A stretch of 43,320 nucleotides of DNA from CAYWYR01 sp964462685 (lineage in GTDB: Bacteria > Bacteroidota > Ignavibacteria > Kapaibacteriales > UBA2268), in NCBI GenBank assembly GCA_964462685.1, contig CAYWYR010000021.1, positions 1 through 43,320 of the forward strand, read 5' to 3'. This document shows, in pieces, positions 8,006 to 14,503 of the stretch. Position 1 is the first letter of the stretch. The number at the start of each line of letters is the position of its first letter. The notes under the pieces were generated by a model. The model was not told where the DNA came from and did no database searches. It was given only the letters and a program-made list of their open reading frames with translations. The position numbers and the translations under genes are program-made.

Positions 8006-8824
8006 ATGCGGATAACCGGCAGATATCCAGAGCGCATAGTTTGCCTTACCGAAGAAACCACTGAAACGCTGTACGCAATAGGTGCGGGCGAGCTGATATG
8101 CGGTATAACCGAATATACTGTACGCCCGGAAGGTGTCCAGAATAACCATCCAGTAGTTGCTCGGTATATCGATGCGGATATCAGCGAGATAATAGCCCTT
8201 AAACCTGATATAGTACTGGCATGGTCCAACCTTCAGGCGGATATAGCCGCTGCTTTGATAAAGGAAGGCATTGAGGTAGTGTGCTTTAACCATAGATCGG
8301 TTCAGGGCATACTATCGATGATACTCAAGCTGGGCGGGCTGACTGGCAGAACACAAGCCGCCAAAGAGTATCATGATATCTTATCGGAAAGGGTATCTGG
8401 CATAAAGCAGAAGTACGCGGAACTAGATAACAGCGAAAAGCCAAAGATTTATTTTGAAGAATGGCCAAAGCCTATAATCTCCGCGATAGGCTGGGTGGAT
8501 GAACTTATTGGAATAGCAGGGGGAAACCACCTTTTCTCCCATCTATCCAAGCGGCAGGACGCAGGCGGGCGCATAATAGAGGACGATATCGATATCATTA
8601 ATGCCAACCCAGACATTATATTAGCTTCATGGTGTGGCAAGCCAGTTAGGGTTAAGCAGATTACCAAGCGTAAGGGCTGGGGTGAGATAACCGCCATAAA
8701 AGATGATGCTATTTATGAGTTACCCTCGGCTACTGTATTGCAGCCAGGGCCCGCAGCACTTACAGACGCGCTAGATCAGATGTGTAGGATATTTGATGAG
8801 TGGCGGGAGAATATTAAAATCTAG
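8006..8824 (+). CDS. BtuF-like cobalamin-binding protein without signal peptide
   Basis: A 272-residue protein of the class III periplasmic binding protein (BtuF/FhuD) fold: IVCLTEETTETLYAIGAGELICGITEYTV-type start, then ISEIIALKPDIVLAWS, and the second lobe containing VDELIGIAGGNHLFS and NPDIILASWCGKP. These segments are typical of vitamin B12-binding proteins. It starts at ATG 8006 with no signal sequence or lipobox, so it appears cytoplasmic, as in many BtuF-like stand-alone proteins. No permease or ATPase gene is nearby. The last 95 bp of its conserved coding region is repeated at 10303-10397, and its final residues (RENIKI) differ from those encoded by the repeat (RKKLD), so the present 3' end may be acquired. 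Confidence 0.75.
   Translation: MRITGRYPERIVCLTEETTETLYAIGAGELICGITEYTVRPEGVQNNHPVVARYIDADISEIIALKPDIVLAWSNLQADIAAALIKEGIEVVCFNHRSVQGILSMILKLGGLTGRTQAAKEYHDILSERVSGIKQKYAELDNSEKPKIYFEEWPKPIISAIGWVDELIGIAGGNHLFSHLSKRQDAGGRIIEDDIDIINANPDIILASWCGKPVRVKQITKRKGWGEITAIKDDAIYELPSATVLQPGPAALTDALDQMCRIFDEWRENIKI
8711..8805 (+). repeat. 95-bp direct repeat, copy 1 (inside btuF-like 3' end)
   Basis: Identical at 90 of 95 positions to 10303-10397, without indels. All five differences lie in the first third and are synonymous: GAG/GAA, TTA/TTG, CCC/CCT and TTG/CTA. The two copies bracket 1,497 bp carrying two accessory genes. Confidence 0.95.
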
Positions 8825-8905
8825 CAAAAACCTAATGTGGAATAGTTGTGGATAATTACCGCATCTTTGGTTTGGAATTGTCACCTTGGGGGGGGTATGT
8901 TAGTA

Positions 8906-8932
8906 ACATAGAATTAAAGGTTAATTCTATGT
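8906..8932. promoter_or_regulatory. 27-bp perfect palindrome upstream of accessory pair
   Basis: A 12-bp inverted repeat (ACATAGAATTAA with TTAATTCTATGT) around an AGG centre, 22 bp before the ATG at 8955. An eight-G run precedes it (8888-8895). It is too close to the start and lacks a T-tract, so it looks more like an operator, or a leader hairpin that could limit translation, than a terminator. The rest of the 8825-8954 leader shows nothing else clear. Confidence 0.6.
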
Positions 8933-8954
8933 ACTTTAAATTATAGGTGATTTT

Positions 8955-9347
8955 ATGGCTAATGCCCCATTAACTAACGGTAGCTTTGATAGTTACTATG
9001 ACTCAATTAAGACGAATGCAAATTCTCTTAACACTTACGCTACCGATCTAGAAAATAACGTTCTGAATGCGTTAAACAATCGGTTTACATTGACACCATC
9101 ACAACAGACTTTTGTTGGCTCTTACCATCCTTCGCAAATTGCTAGCTATGCAAACAGCCTCAGGATTGTAGCTGATAGTTTAAATTCCGGCGCTGTAGTC
9201 AACTCAGGACAAACAACAACTGGAATTGATCCTAATCCCCCAGCAGAACCTGCAGCGATAAAGTGGGACGTAGAGTTTGAGATAACATGGAATGATAAAA
9301 CAAACTCACTTGAATGCACTCTGAAAGTAACTGCTTCGTGTCCGTAA
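8955..9347 (+). CDS. Hypothetical small protein of accessory insert
   Basis: A 130-residue protein that I do not recognise. It has no signal peptide or membrane segment. The first ~75 residues are rich in Asn, Ser and Tyr and look helical (SYYDSIKTNANSLNTYATDL). There follows a Pro/Gly-rich linker (GIDPNPPAEPAA) and a C-terminal strand-rich stretch (KWDVEFEITWNDKTN...TLKVTASCP) ending in a Cys-Pro. ATG 8955 follows a weak AGGTGA and a strong 27-bp palindrome. It is the first gene of a two-gene insert between duplicated btuF-like 3' ends, 57 bp before the lipoprotein gene, so the two are probably co-transcribed. Confidence 0.7.
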   Translation: MANAPLTNGSFDSYYDSIKTNANSLNTYATDLENNVLNALNNRFTLTPSQQTFVGSYHPSQIASYANSLRIVADSLNSGAVVNSGQTTTGIDPNPPAEPAAIKWDVEFEITWNDKTNSLECTLKVTASCP

Positions 9348-9404
9348 TAAGGGATGATCGACAACTATTTAATGTTGAATTACTATAATCTAAGGGTAAA
9401 GCTC

Positions 9405-10283
9405 ATGAAATTTCTGTTTTTAAGTGTTATATCTATATTTATGTATTCCTGTAGTTTTGAATACGATATGAATATTTCTATGAAACCGAATGACGATGGT
9501 ACTTTCACAGTATCAAACAATCAGGTCTTTATGGGAGATTCACTTATTTACAATGACTATACGGTTAATATAGACAGTATTGTCAATACGATAAATGACA
9601 GTATATTTTTAAAGCAAAAAATATATTTACCCTTAGATTATAGTGGTGATTACTCAAATCCCATCATTCTGCTTTCAAAATTTAATTCATCGGTTTATAT
9701 TACCCAACCGATTATATCTTATCTTATTGATCTTGAAAGACCTATTGTACCATTCCAATACAGAGGGATGGATGACAATAAACAATATAAACAAGCTACC
9801 CTTAAAACAGATAGTGATGATCTTCTAATTTTTCTTAAAAACTACTCTGATAAATATGCAATTAAAAGTTTAGATTTGGATATTTGGGCGGAATCTTATG
9901 GTGGAATTGTAGCCGTAACTACACCTTACAATAGCAAAGACGTAGTCGATAAAATAGTTTTCGAAAGTACACCTGTTGATTTCGTAAATACATTAAAAGA
10001 TATGCCAGATGCTCTCGAAATGGCTAAAACTAAAGATATTAGAGATACTTTAGATTTTTCTAGTCTATTAGATGTGTTGTCCCCGTCTGAAGTTATGTAT
10101 ATATATGGTTCTAAAGATGATGGTATAAGAAAGGATGATATTCAAAGAGAGTTAAATCAAACAAACGTAAATTCCAGCTTTATCGAACTTGAAAAAATGA
10201 GGCATATAATAAGATTTGGATTTCCTATGTCGCAAGATGATTTTGATGAATTGAACGCTAAGATAGTAAACTTTTTCCGGTGA
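9405..10283 (+). CDS. Lipoprotein with alpha/beta-hydrolase fold
   Basis: A 292-residue predicted lipoprotein. The open frame reaches back to 9354, but ATG 9405 begins a proper lipoprotein signal (MKFLFLSVISIFMYSC, lipobox MYSC), so I start there. The middle and C-terminus read as an alpha/beta hydrolase: the nucleophile elbow is WAESYGG (Ser in a G/A-x-S-x-G context), a likely acid is in YIYGSKDD and a likely His in EKMRHIIRF. This would be a serine hydrolase anchored at the cell envelope; the substrate is unknown. By eye the gene is distinctly AT-rich compared with btuF-like and mlaD-like genes around it. It is the second gene of an insert bracketed by a 95-bp direct repeat, consistent with recent acquisition. 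Confidence 0.72.
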   Translation: MKFLFLSVISIFMYSCSFEYDMNISMKPNDDGTFTVSNNQVFMGDSLIYNDYTVNIDSIVNTINDSIFLKQKIYLPLDYSGDYSNPIILLSKFNSSVYITQPIISYLIDLERPIVPFQYRGMDDNKQYKQATLKTDSDDLLIFLKNYSDKYAIKSLDLDIWAESYGGIVAVTTPYNSKDVVDKIVFESTPVDFVNTLKDMPDALEMAKTKDIRDTLDFSSLLDVLSPSEVMYIYGSKDDGIRKDDIQRELNQTNVNSSFIELEKMRHIIRFGFPMSQDDFDELNAKIVNFFR

Positions 10284-10302
10284 AAGTAAGTTCTTAAGAT
10301 AT

Positions 10303-10413
10303 ATTTATGAATTGCCTTCGGCTACTGTACTACAGCCAGGGCCCGCAGCACTTACAGACGCGCTAGATCAGATGTGTAGGATATTTGATGAGTGGCGTAA
10401 AAAACTAGACTAA
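10303..10413 (+). pseudogene. Orphan 3' end of the btuF-like gene (repeat copy 2)
   Basis: Encodes IYELPSATVLQPGPAALTDA and on to FDEWRKKLD with TAA at 10411-10413, the same protein segment as the end of the btuF-like gene at 8006-8824. The first 95 bp (10303-10397) is the direct repeat; beyond it the two ends diverge. No upstream part of the gene is present. It overlaps by 3 bp the stop of the convergent lipoprotein gene. The likely reading is that this is the original gene end, displaced by an insertion that brought its own copy of the 3' end. Confidence 0.85.
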
Positions 10414-11051
10414 TTTTCTTGATCAATTGTGAGACTGACTAAATTTATGTTGATAAGTCTTCCATCAGGGAATATATATTTCATTTCTGTAAGTCCTACA
10501 TCCTTAGAGTAGCTATATCTAGCGATATATATATTATTATCAACTATTGATTCTGATATATAATTATAAGCGGTAGTTTCCTTTCCGAACTTTATCACTG
10601 TCTTTTCATCATCCAGATAAGTAGATGTGTTTATGGTCTGGCCGTCAAACTTAGTATTAGTCATCTTGACTTTATGATCGCTTTGGATAGTATCAGTAAT
10701 GTCTTTTAGTGGTAAATATATTTTTCCGAACGGGGCAATGTTATTTAAATTCCCACCAATGGGGTTAGGTATATCCACTACCTCGCTATCTACGCTAAAA
10801 CTCCTTTGAGATGAAACACTTGTTGTTATTTCTTCACTGAGATCGTAAGAATAAAACCAATTTATCTTATCGGCGAATATGTTCTCCTCAATACTCAGAT
10901 AAAGGGTATCGAGTGAATTGCCTTCGGAGTCCTCGACAAGGTAAACCCATTCATACCCAGGAGTAAAAGGTTTATCATTATTACGGCAGGCAGAAATAAA
11001 AAACGAGATTAGAAGAAGTAAGATTAACTGATATATTCGTTCTGAGGTCAT
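10410..11051 (-). CDS. Hypothetical lipoprotein
   Basis: A 213-residue protein with a lipoprotein signal (hydrophobic LILLLLISFFISAC, lipobox ISAC at about residue 22) followed by a hydrophilic region (RNNDKPFTPG). The mature part contains PGYEWVYLVEDSEGN and alternating strand-like segments (TDTIQSDHKVKMTNTKFDG), suggesting a beta-rich periplasmic or surface domain. I do not recognise a family. It converges on the orphan btuF 3' fragment and is separated by 90 bp from the O-methyltransferase gene on the same strand. Confidence 0.7.
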   Translation of the reverse strand: MTSERIYQLILLLLISFFISACRNNDKPFTPGYEWVYLVEDSEGNSLDTLYLSIEENIFADKINWFYSYDLSEEITTSVSSQRSFSVDSEVVDIPNPIGGNLNNIAPFGKIYLPLKDITDTIQSDHKVKMTNTKFDGQTINTSTYLDDEKTVIKFGKETTAYNYISESIVDNNIYIARYSYSKDVGLTEMKYIFPDGRLININLVSLTIDQEN

Positions 11052-11140
11052 AATAGATTTATTATAAGTAGATTAACCCGCATACATCAGTTTTCATTTC
11101 GCTACAGGAATTAATCTGCCTAAACTTTTAACTCTTAAGC

Positions 11141-11800
11141 TCACTTCTTAACACACATAAGCATGCCGTCGCCCATAGTTACTAGAGTGCAATCATAATT
11201 CTCATTGCCTACCATCCAGTCGTTGAACTCGCGGATCGCCTGTACGTTTTTGCGTTCTTCTTCTGGCGCCTCGGAGGCGATGTGGCCGAAAGCAAGGGCG
11301 TTATCGGCACAGACTATACCGCCTTTACGCAGGTGTTCGGTAAGTTTTTCAACGTAATGCTTGTAGGAACGCTTATCAGCGTCAATAAAGATAAAATCCA
11401 GCGGTTCTGAAGGCTCATAAGTTTTTAAAAAGTCCCTCGCATCCCCGTCAACTACTTCGATCTTATCATCAAGCCCGGCTTCTTTAACTTTTCGGCGAAT
11501 GAAATCGCAGTTCTTCCGGAATTTTTCAAGTGCGATGACTTTGCCACCATCCGGAAGCCCCCTGGCCATAGATATCGCTGAGTAACCAGCGAGAGAGCCG
11601 ATCTCCAGTATGTTCTTCGCACCGATAGCTTTCAAGAAAAAAAGCAAAAATCGAGACTGATCTGGTGAGATATGTATCGGCGGGAACCCTTCTTCTTTAG
11701 CTTCTTCGTTTAAGCGTGTTAGGAAATCATCTTCACCTGAGAATCTTTCCAATATATAAGAGTAGATATTATCTGTTATCTCTGTTGGGCGTGCTGACAT
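11141..11800 (-). CDS. Class I SAM O-methyltransferase (CCoAOMT/COMT-like)
   Basis: A 219-residue member of the caffeoyl-CoA/catechol O-methyltransferase family. The SAM-binding motif is NILEIGSLAGYSAISMARGL (about residues 59-78). KVIALEKFRKNCDFIRR holds the acidic residue that contacts the ribose. DFIFIDADKRSYKHYVEKL carries the metal-binding Asp, and the second metal-binding pair is CADNALAFG. Bacterial members methylate catechol-type small molecules in the cytoplasm, but the native substrate is usually unknown. It lies 32 bp downstream of the mlaD-like gene on the same strand, so it may share its transcript. Confidence 0.88.
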   Translation of the reverse strand: MSARPTEITDNIYSYILERFSGEDDFLTRLNEEAKEEGFPPIHISPDQSRFLLFFLKAIGAKNILEIGSLAGYSAISMARGLPDGGKVIALEKFRKNCDFIRRKVKEAGLDDKIEVVDGDARDFLKTYEPSEPLDFIFIDADKRSYKHYVEKLTEHLRKGGIVCADNALAFGHIASEAPEEERKNVQAIREFNDWMVGNENYDCTLVTMGDGMLMCVKK

Positions 11801-11832
11801 ATTGCTTTACTTTTAAGTTTAGATGAAAAGAT

Positions 11833-12786
11833 TTAGGGTCTTGTGCCGATTCTTAGGTTTACATTCACGCCGTGCTCTTCTATAAGTGATATAAAATCAC
11901 CGAAAGTAGTGAGTGCTGAGTCCAGCTTCATTGCAAACTCTTTATCGTACATAAGTTTGTTAAGGGCCGATTCATTCGTTTTGAGATCAGTCATCATAGC
12001 GTCAAGATCGTAAATGAACTTATCAACTCCCTCTACAGCCCCGTCGATACCGTTCATCATTTCGTTGGCATTAGCTACAGTTACATTGAGAGAATCAAGA
12101 AGGGATTCTACCTTTGGAGTGTTCTTGGTGATAGCCTGCCGGAGATCCGCTGTAAGAGTTTCAGCATTGTCAAGTGTATTCCTGAGAGAGGCTTTATTCT
12201 CGTTTAGAACAGAATTGGCATTATCGACAAGCAATCTCGCTTCGGCAACTGAATACTTGAGGTCTTCCATAAACTGACCGTCTCTCAAAAGCCCGGTAGC
12301 GGAAACAGCAATAGTATCAAGCCTTAAAATAAGGTTTTTCGCATCGCCGCTTATACTTCCAACCTCTGCGATCAAAGTACCGAGATCAGCAGTAGCTTTA
12401 CCTCTTATAATCTGATCCCTGGAAAGTTGTTCTTCACTGTCACCCGGTAGTATTTCAAGTTTTTTACCGCCTGTTATCTCCAGCATGGTTATTCGGGCTG
12501 AAGCATTACTGGATATATTGGATATATCATCAATAATTGCTACTACTTTAACAGAGTCTCCGTATAGATCAACGGATTGAACGGACCCCTTGGTAACCCC
12601 TTTGTAAGTAACCGGGTTTGAAGGTTTTATACCACCTGACGACGGAAAAATAAAAGTTACTTCGTTCTCCCCGTTGGAAACTGCGGAAAAAAGACCTTCG
12701 CCCCATACTATACCGCCAATAAGCAGTATTATTGCCGTAATTGTTACTAATCCAACTTGTAATTCTTGTCTGCGCGTACCGTGCAT
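11833..12786 (-). CDS. MCE/MlaD-family lipid transport substrate-binding protein
   Basis: A 317-residue protein with one N-terminal membrane anchor (about residues 11-32: GLVTITAIILLIGGIVWGEGLF). A single MCE domain follows (about 40-120: GGIKPSNPVTYKGVTKGSVQ), then a long helical C-terminal part (about 140-300) with many heptad-like Leu/Ile/Val. This is the MlaD/TTG2C arrangement: a periplasm-facing hexameric ring that carries phospholipids between inner and outer membranes with an MlaE permease and MlaF ATPase. Those partners are not in the window. The gene opens a two-gene unit with the O-methyltransferase and is insulated from upstream ssb by a strong terminator. Confidence 0.87.
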   Translation of the reverse strand: MHGTRRQELQVGLVTITAIILLIGGIVWGEGLFSAVSNGENEVTFIFPSSGGIKPSNPVTYKGVTKGSVQSVDLYGDSVKVVAIIDDISNISSNASARITMLEITGGKKLEILPGDSEEQLSRDQIIRGKATADLGTLIAEVGSISGDAKNLILRLDTIAVSATGLLRDGQFMEDLKYSVAEARLLVDNANSVLNENKASLRNTLDNAETLTADLRQAITKNTPKVESLLDSLNVTVANANEMMNGIDGAVEGVDKFIYDLDAMMTDLKTNESALNKLMYDKEFAMKLDSALTTFGDFISLIEEHGVNVNLRIGTRP

Positions 12787-12790
12787 ATAA

Positions 12791-12819
12791 ATAAAAAGCC
12801 CTAATAGTGATAGGGCTTT
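12791..12819 (-). terminator. Rho-independent terminator of ssb
   Basis: A perfect 9-bp stem (AAAGCCCTA with TAGGGCTTT, loop at 12804-12810), followed on the minus strand by a T-rich run (TTTTTATTT). It sits between the ssb stop and the mlaD-like start and almost touches the latter. Confidence 0.85.
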
Positions 12820-12874
12820 GAACGTTCCAGTATGTTTTTAGTTGTATATTTCAGGTATGATATAAAAGCTAATA

Positions 12875-13321
12875 TCAGTAGTGAACGCCGTTGGATTCAG
12901 CATATCCATCTGAATCGCTATAATTGCCGTTTACCGATCCAATTTGCGAATGCTGATCAGGTGATTCGCCGTTTGCGTTGTAATGTCTCTTTGTATCAAG
13001 AATAAGCATATTATCGGCCAATACTTCAGTAACGAATTTTTTATTGCCTTGCCTATCTTCAATATTTCGATTTTTTAGGGAACCTTCGATGAAGATTCTG
13101 GAACCTTTAGTTATCATCTTATCGATAACCTCGGCTAATCCACGCCATGCCACTACGTTGTGCCAATCGGTGTTCTCTCTTAATCTTCCATCCTTATCTT
13201 TCCAGGTCTCCGAGGTGGCGAGTACTAAAGTAACTACTGGTATTCCACTCGGGGTATGCTTTAATTCTGGATTAGTGCCTACATTTCCTATAAGCATTAC
13301 TTTATTCAAAGTACGTGACAT
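12875..13321 (-). CDS. ssb: Single-stranded DNA-binding protein
   Basis: A 148-residue SSB. The OB fold covers about residues 4-110 with the family markers NKVMLIGNVGTNPELK, TDWHNVVAWRGLAE and KGSRIFIEGSLKNR. SSB coats single-stranded DNA during replication, recombination and repair, normally as a tetramer. The C-terminal tail is short and Ser/Asn/Gly-rich and ends SDGYAESNGVHY. The usual acidic tip (DDIPF/DLPF), which recruits partner enzymes, is missing, and I see no simple frameshift that would restore it. This could be an accessory SSB. It lies downstream of the flagellar block but is separated from it by a terminator hairpin. Confidence 0.93.
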   Translation of the reverse strand: MSRTLNKVMLIGNVGTNPELKHTPSGIPVVTLVLATSETWKDKDGRLRENTDWHNVVAWRGLAEVIDKMITKGSRIFIEGSLKNRNIEDRQGNKKFVTEVLADNMLILDTKRHYNANGESPDQHSQIGSVNGNYSDSDGYAESNGVHY

Positions 13322-13379
13322 AATTCAGATCTCTCTTTTCTAACCGTATTCCTTAATCCTCTTATACAAGATAGCACAA

Positions 13380-13424
13380 AAACAAATAATAGCCAAACAG
13401 TTTTAGAAGTATTTGTTTGGCTAT
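13380..13424 (-). terminator. Terminator of the flagellar operon
   Basis: A 10-bp stem (ATAGCCAAAC at 13389-13398 with GTTTGGCTAT at 13415-13424, 16-nt loop), followed on the minus strand by a T-rich tract (TATTTGTTTTTG). It is placed 40 bp after the flgM stop. Confidence 0.75.
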
Positions 13425-13465
13425 GGACGGTTGAAAGTATATTTACAAGTGAAATCTATATTTGA

Positions 13466-13732
13466 TCAATTGGTTTCGTCAACGTTATCGGAAATAATTC
13501 TATCTAATTTAGAAGCCAAAGTATTTAAAACCTCAGGTCTATCATAAAAACCATTGGCGATCTTTTCTCTAATACCGGCAAATTTAAGAGCTTCACCTGA
13601 TATATCGATACTATCGGCAGGCTCCGCAAGCTTTTGATTATTAGAGGAAGTCTTCTGCTGTAAATCTTTTTTATTTACCTGCGCAGTCCCCGATTGGAAA
13701 ACCTGATTAATTCTATTATTTGATATTTTCAT
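13466..13732 (-). CDS. flgM: FlgM-like anti-sigma-28 factor
   Basis: An 88-residue protein matching the FlgM pattern: a disordered, polar N-terminal half (Gln/Ser/Asn-rich) followed by the sigma-binding helices (SIDISGEALKFAGIREKIAN and GFYDRPEVLNTLASKL, about residues 41-81). FlgM binds the flagellar sigma factor FliA and is exported when the hook is complete, releasing late gene expression. It is the last gene of the filament block, 2 bp after the chaperone-like gene. The clear sigma-28 promoter of the flagellin gene in this same block fits the assignment. The sequence is short and divergent, so confidence is moderate to high rather than certain. Confidence 0.78.
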   Translation of the reverse strand: MKISNNRINQVFQSGTAQVNKKDLQQKTSSNNQKLAEPADSIDISGEALKFAGIREKIANGFYDRPEVLNTLASKLDRIISDNVDETN

Positions 13733-13734
13733 AT

Positions 13735-14094
13735 TTATACATTCCTTGAATATACTAAGAGCGATCTGCTATTGGCAGAATCCTGAATCTTGGATTTTAC
13801 TCTTTCCAGTTCAGAAGAAAGCTTTTCAGCTATTCTTTTATCGTGTTCAATAAGCGGCTTTAACTTTTTCTGCCATTTATCAATATCGGAACTGATTACT
13901 CCATCGCCGTTTCTATCAGATTCTATTAGCTTAGAAGCCCTATCGAAGTAAGGTTTTCTGCTTTTGTAAAGCTCTAATATCTTTACCGATGTACTGTCGT
14001 CAAATTCCTTACTATCCAGCAATATTTCAATTTCTTTTCCTATTGCGTGGATACTACGGAATGTATCGGTAATTTCATGTTCAAACTTTAGCAT
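13735..14094 (-). CDS. Putative flagellar chaperone (FlgN/FliT-like position) with EF-hand-like loop
   Basis: A 119-residue, almost wholly helical, charged protein without signal or membrane segments. Size, composition and place between flaG and flgM suggest an export chaperone of the FlgN/FliT kind, but I see no decisive motif. Unusually it contains DRNGDGVISSD at about residues 61-71, which fits the EF-hand loop pattern D-x-N-x-D-G-x-I except that position 12 is Ile rather than Glu. A calcium-sensitive chaperone is possible but speculative. The start overlaps the 3' end of flaG by 14 bp, indicating translational coupling; the stop is 2 bp from flgM. Confidence 0.6.
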   Translation of the reverse strand: MLKFEHEITDTFRSIHAIGKEIEILLDSKEFDDSTSVKILELYKSRKPYFDRASKLIESDRNGDGVISSDIDKWQKKLKPLIEHDKRIAEKLSSELERVKSKIQDSANSRSLLVYSRNV

Positions 14095-14458
14095 CTGCTA
14101 AACTGCCGTTACTCTGCTGGGACAAAATCCGAGCTATTTTAAGTGAAATCTCTGGGGGGAACTGCTTTACTACCTCTCTAGTATCCCCGTTAACGAGCCT
14201 CATAATCATTTGTTCGGTCTCGGTATCCTTAGAAAACTCTAGGGACAGATTGGGATCATCTACATATTGAGAAAGCTCTTCAGCGAAATTTTGCAAACTT
14301 CCGGACACATCCTGGCTACTTTGATCTTCGAAGCGTACACTTGTTTGTGTTTCTGCAGCAGCCTCGGAACCGCCGCTATAAGATTCTCTGTTCGAGCCTT
14401 TTAGCAGATCATCGCCACTGCTGAGCAGGGTTGAGATATTTGAGATAGAGTTTACCAT
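14081..14458 (-). CDS. flaG: FlaG-family flagellar protein
   Basis: A 125-residue protein with a variable Ser/Gln/Glu-rich N-terminal 70 residues and the conserved FlaG core at the C-terminus: LSLEFSKDTETEQMIMRLVN then REVVKQFPPEISLKIARIL. FlaG proteins affect filament length and cap function in several bacteria, but their exact role is not settled. It lies 45 bp after fliD and overlaps the next gene by 14 bp. Confidence 0.88.
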   Translation of the reverse strand: MVNSISNISTLLSSGDDLLKGSNRESYSGGSEAAAETQTSVRFEDQSSQDVSGSLQNFAEELSQYVDDPNLSLEFSKDTETEQMIMRLVNGDTREVVKQFPPEISLKIARILSQQSNGSLADAKV

Positions 14459-14503
14459 AACAGCTTACCTTTTTAGTTATTCTTCAAGGAAATCTTGAAG
14501 ATG

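Noticed and set aside
7724..8293. Long antisense open frame across the SDR and BtuF-like genes
   Set aside because: It spans two well-supported genes and the gap between them, and its translation resembles no protein family.
8888..8895. Eight-G run as a phase-variation tract
   Set aside because: It lies outside any coding frame, 59 bp before the next start codon and outside a recognisable promoter spacer, so slippage has no obvious effect.
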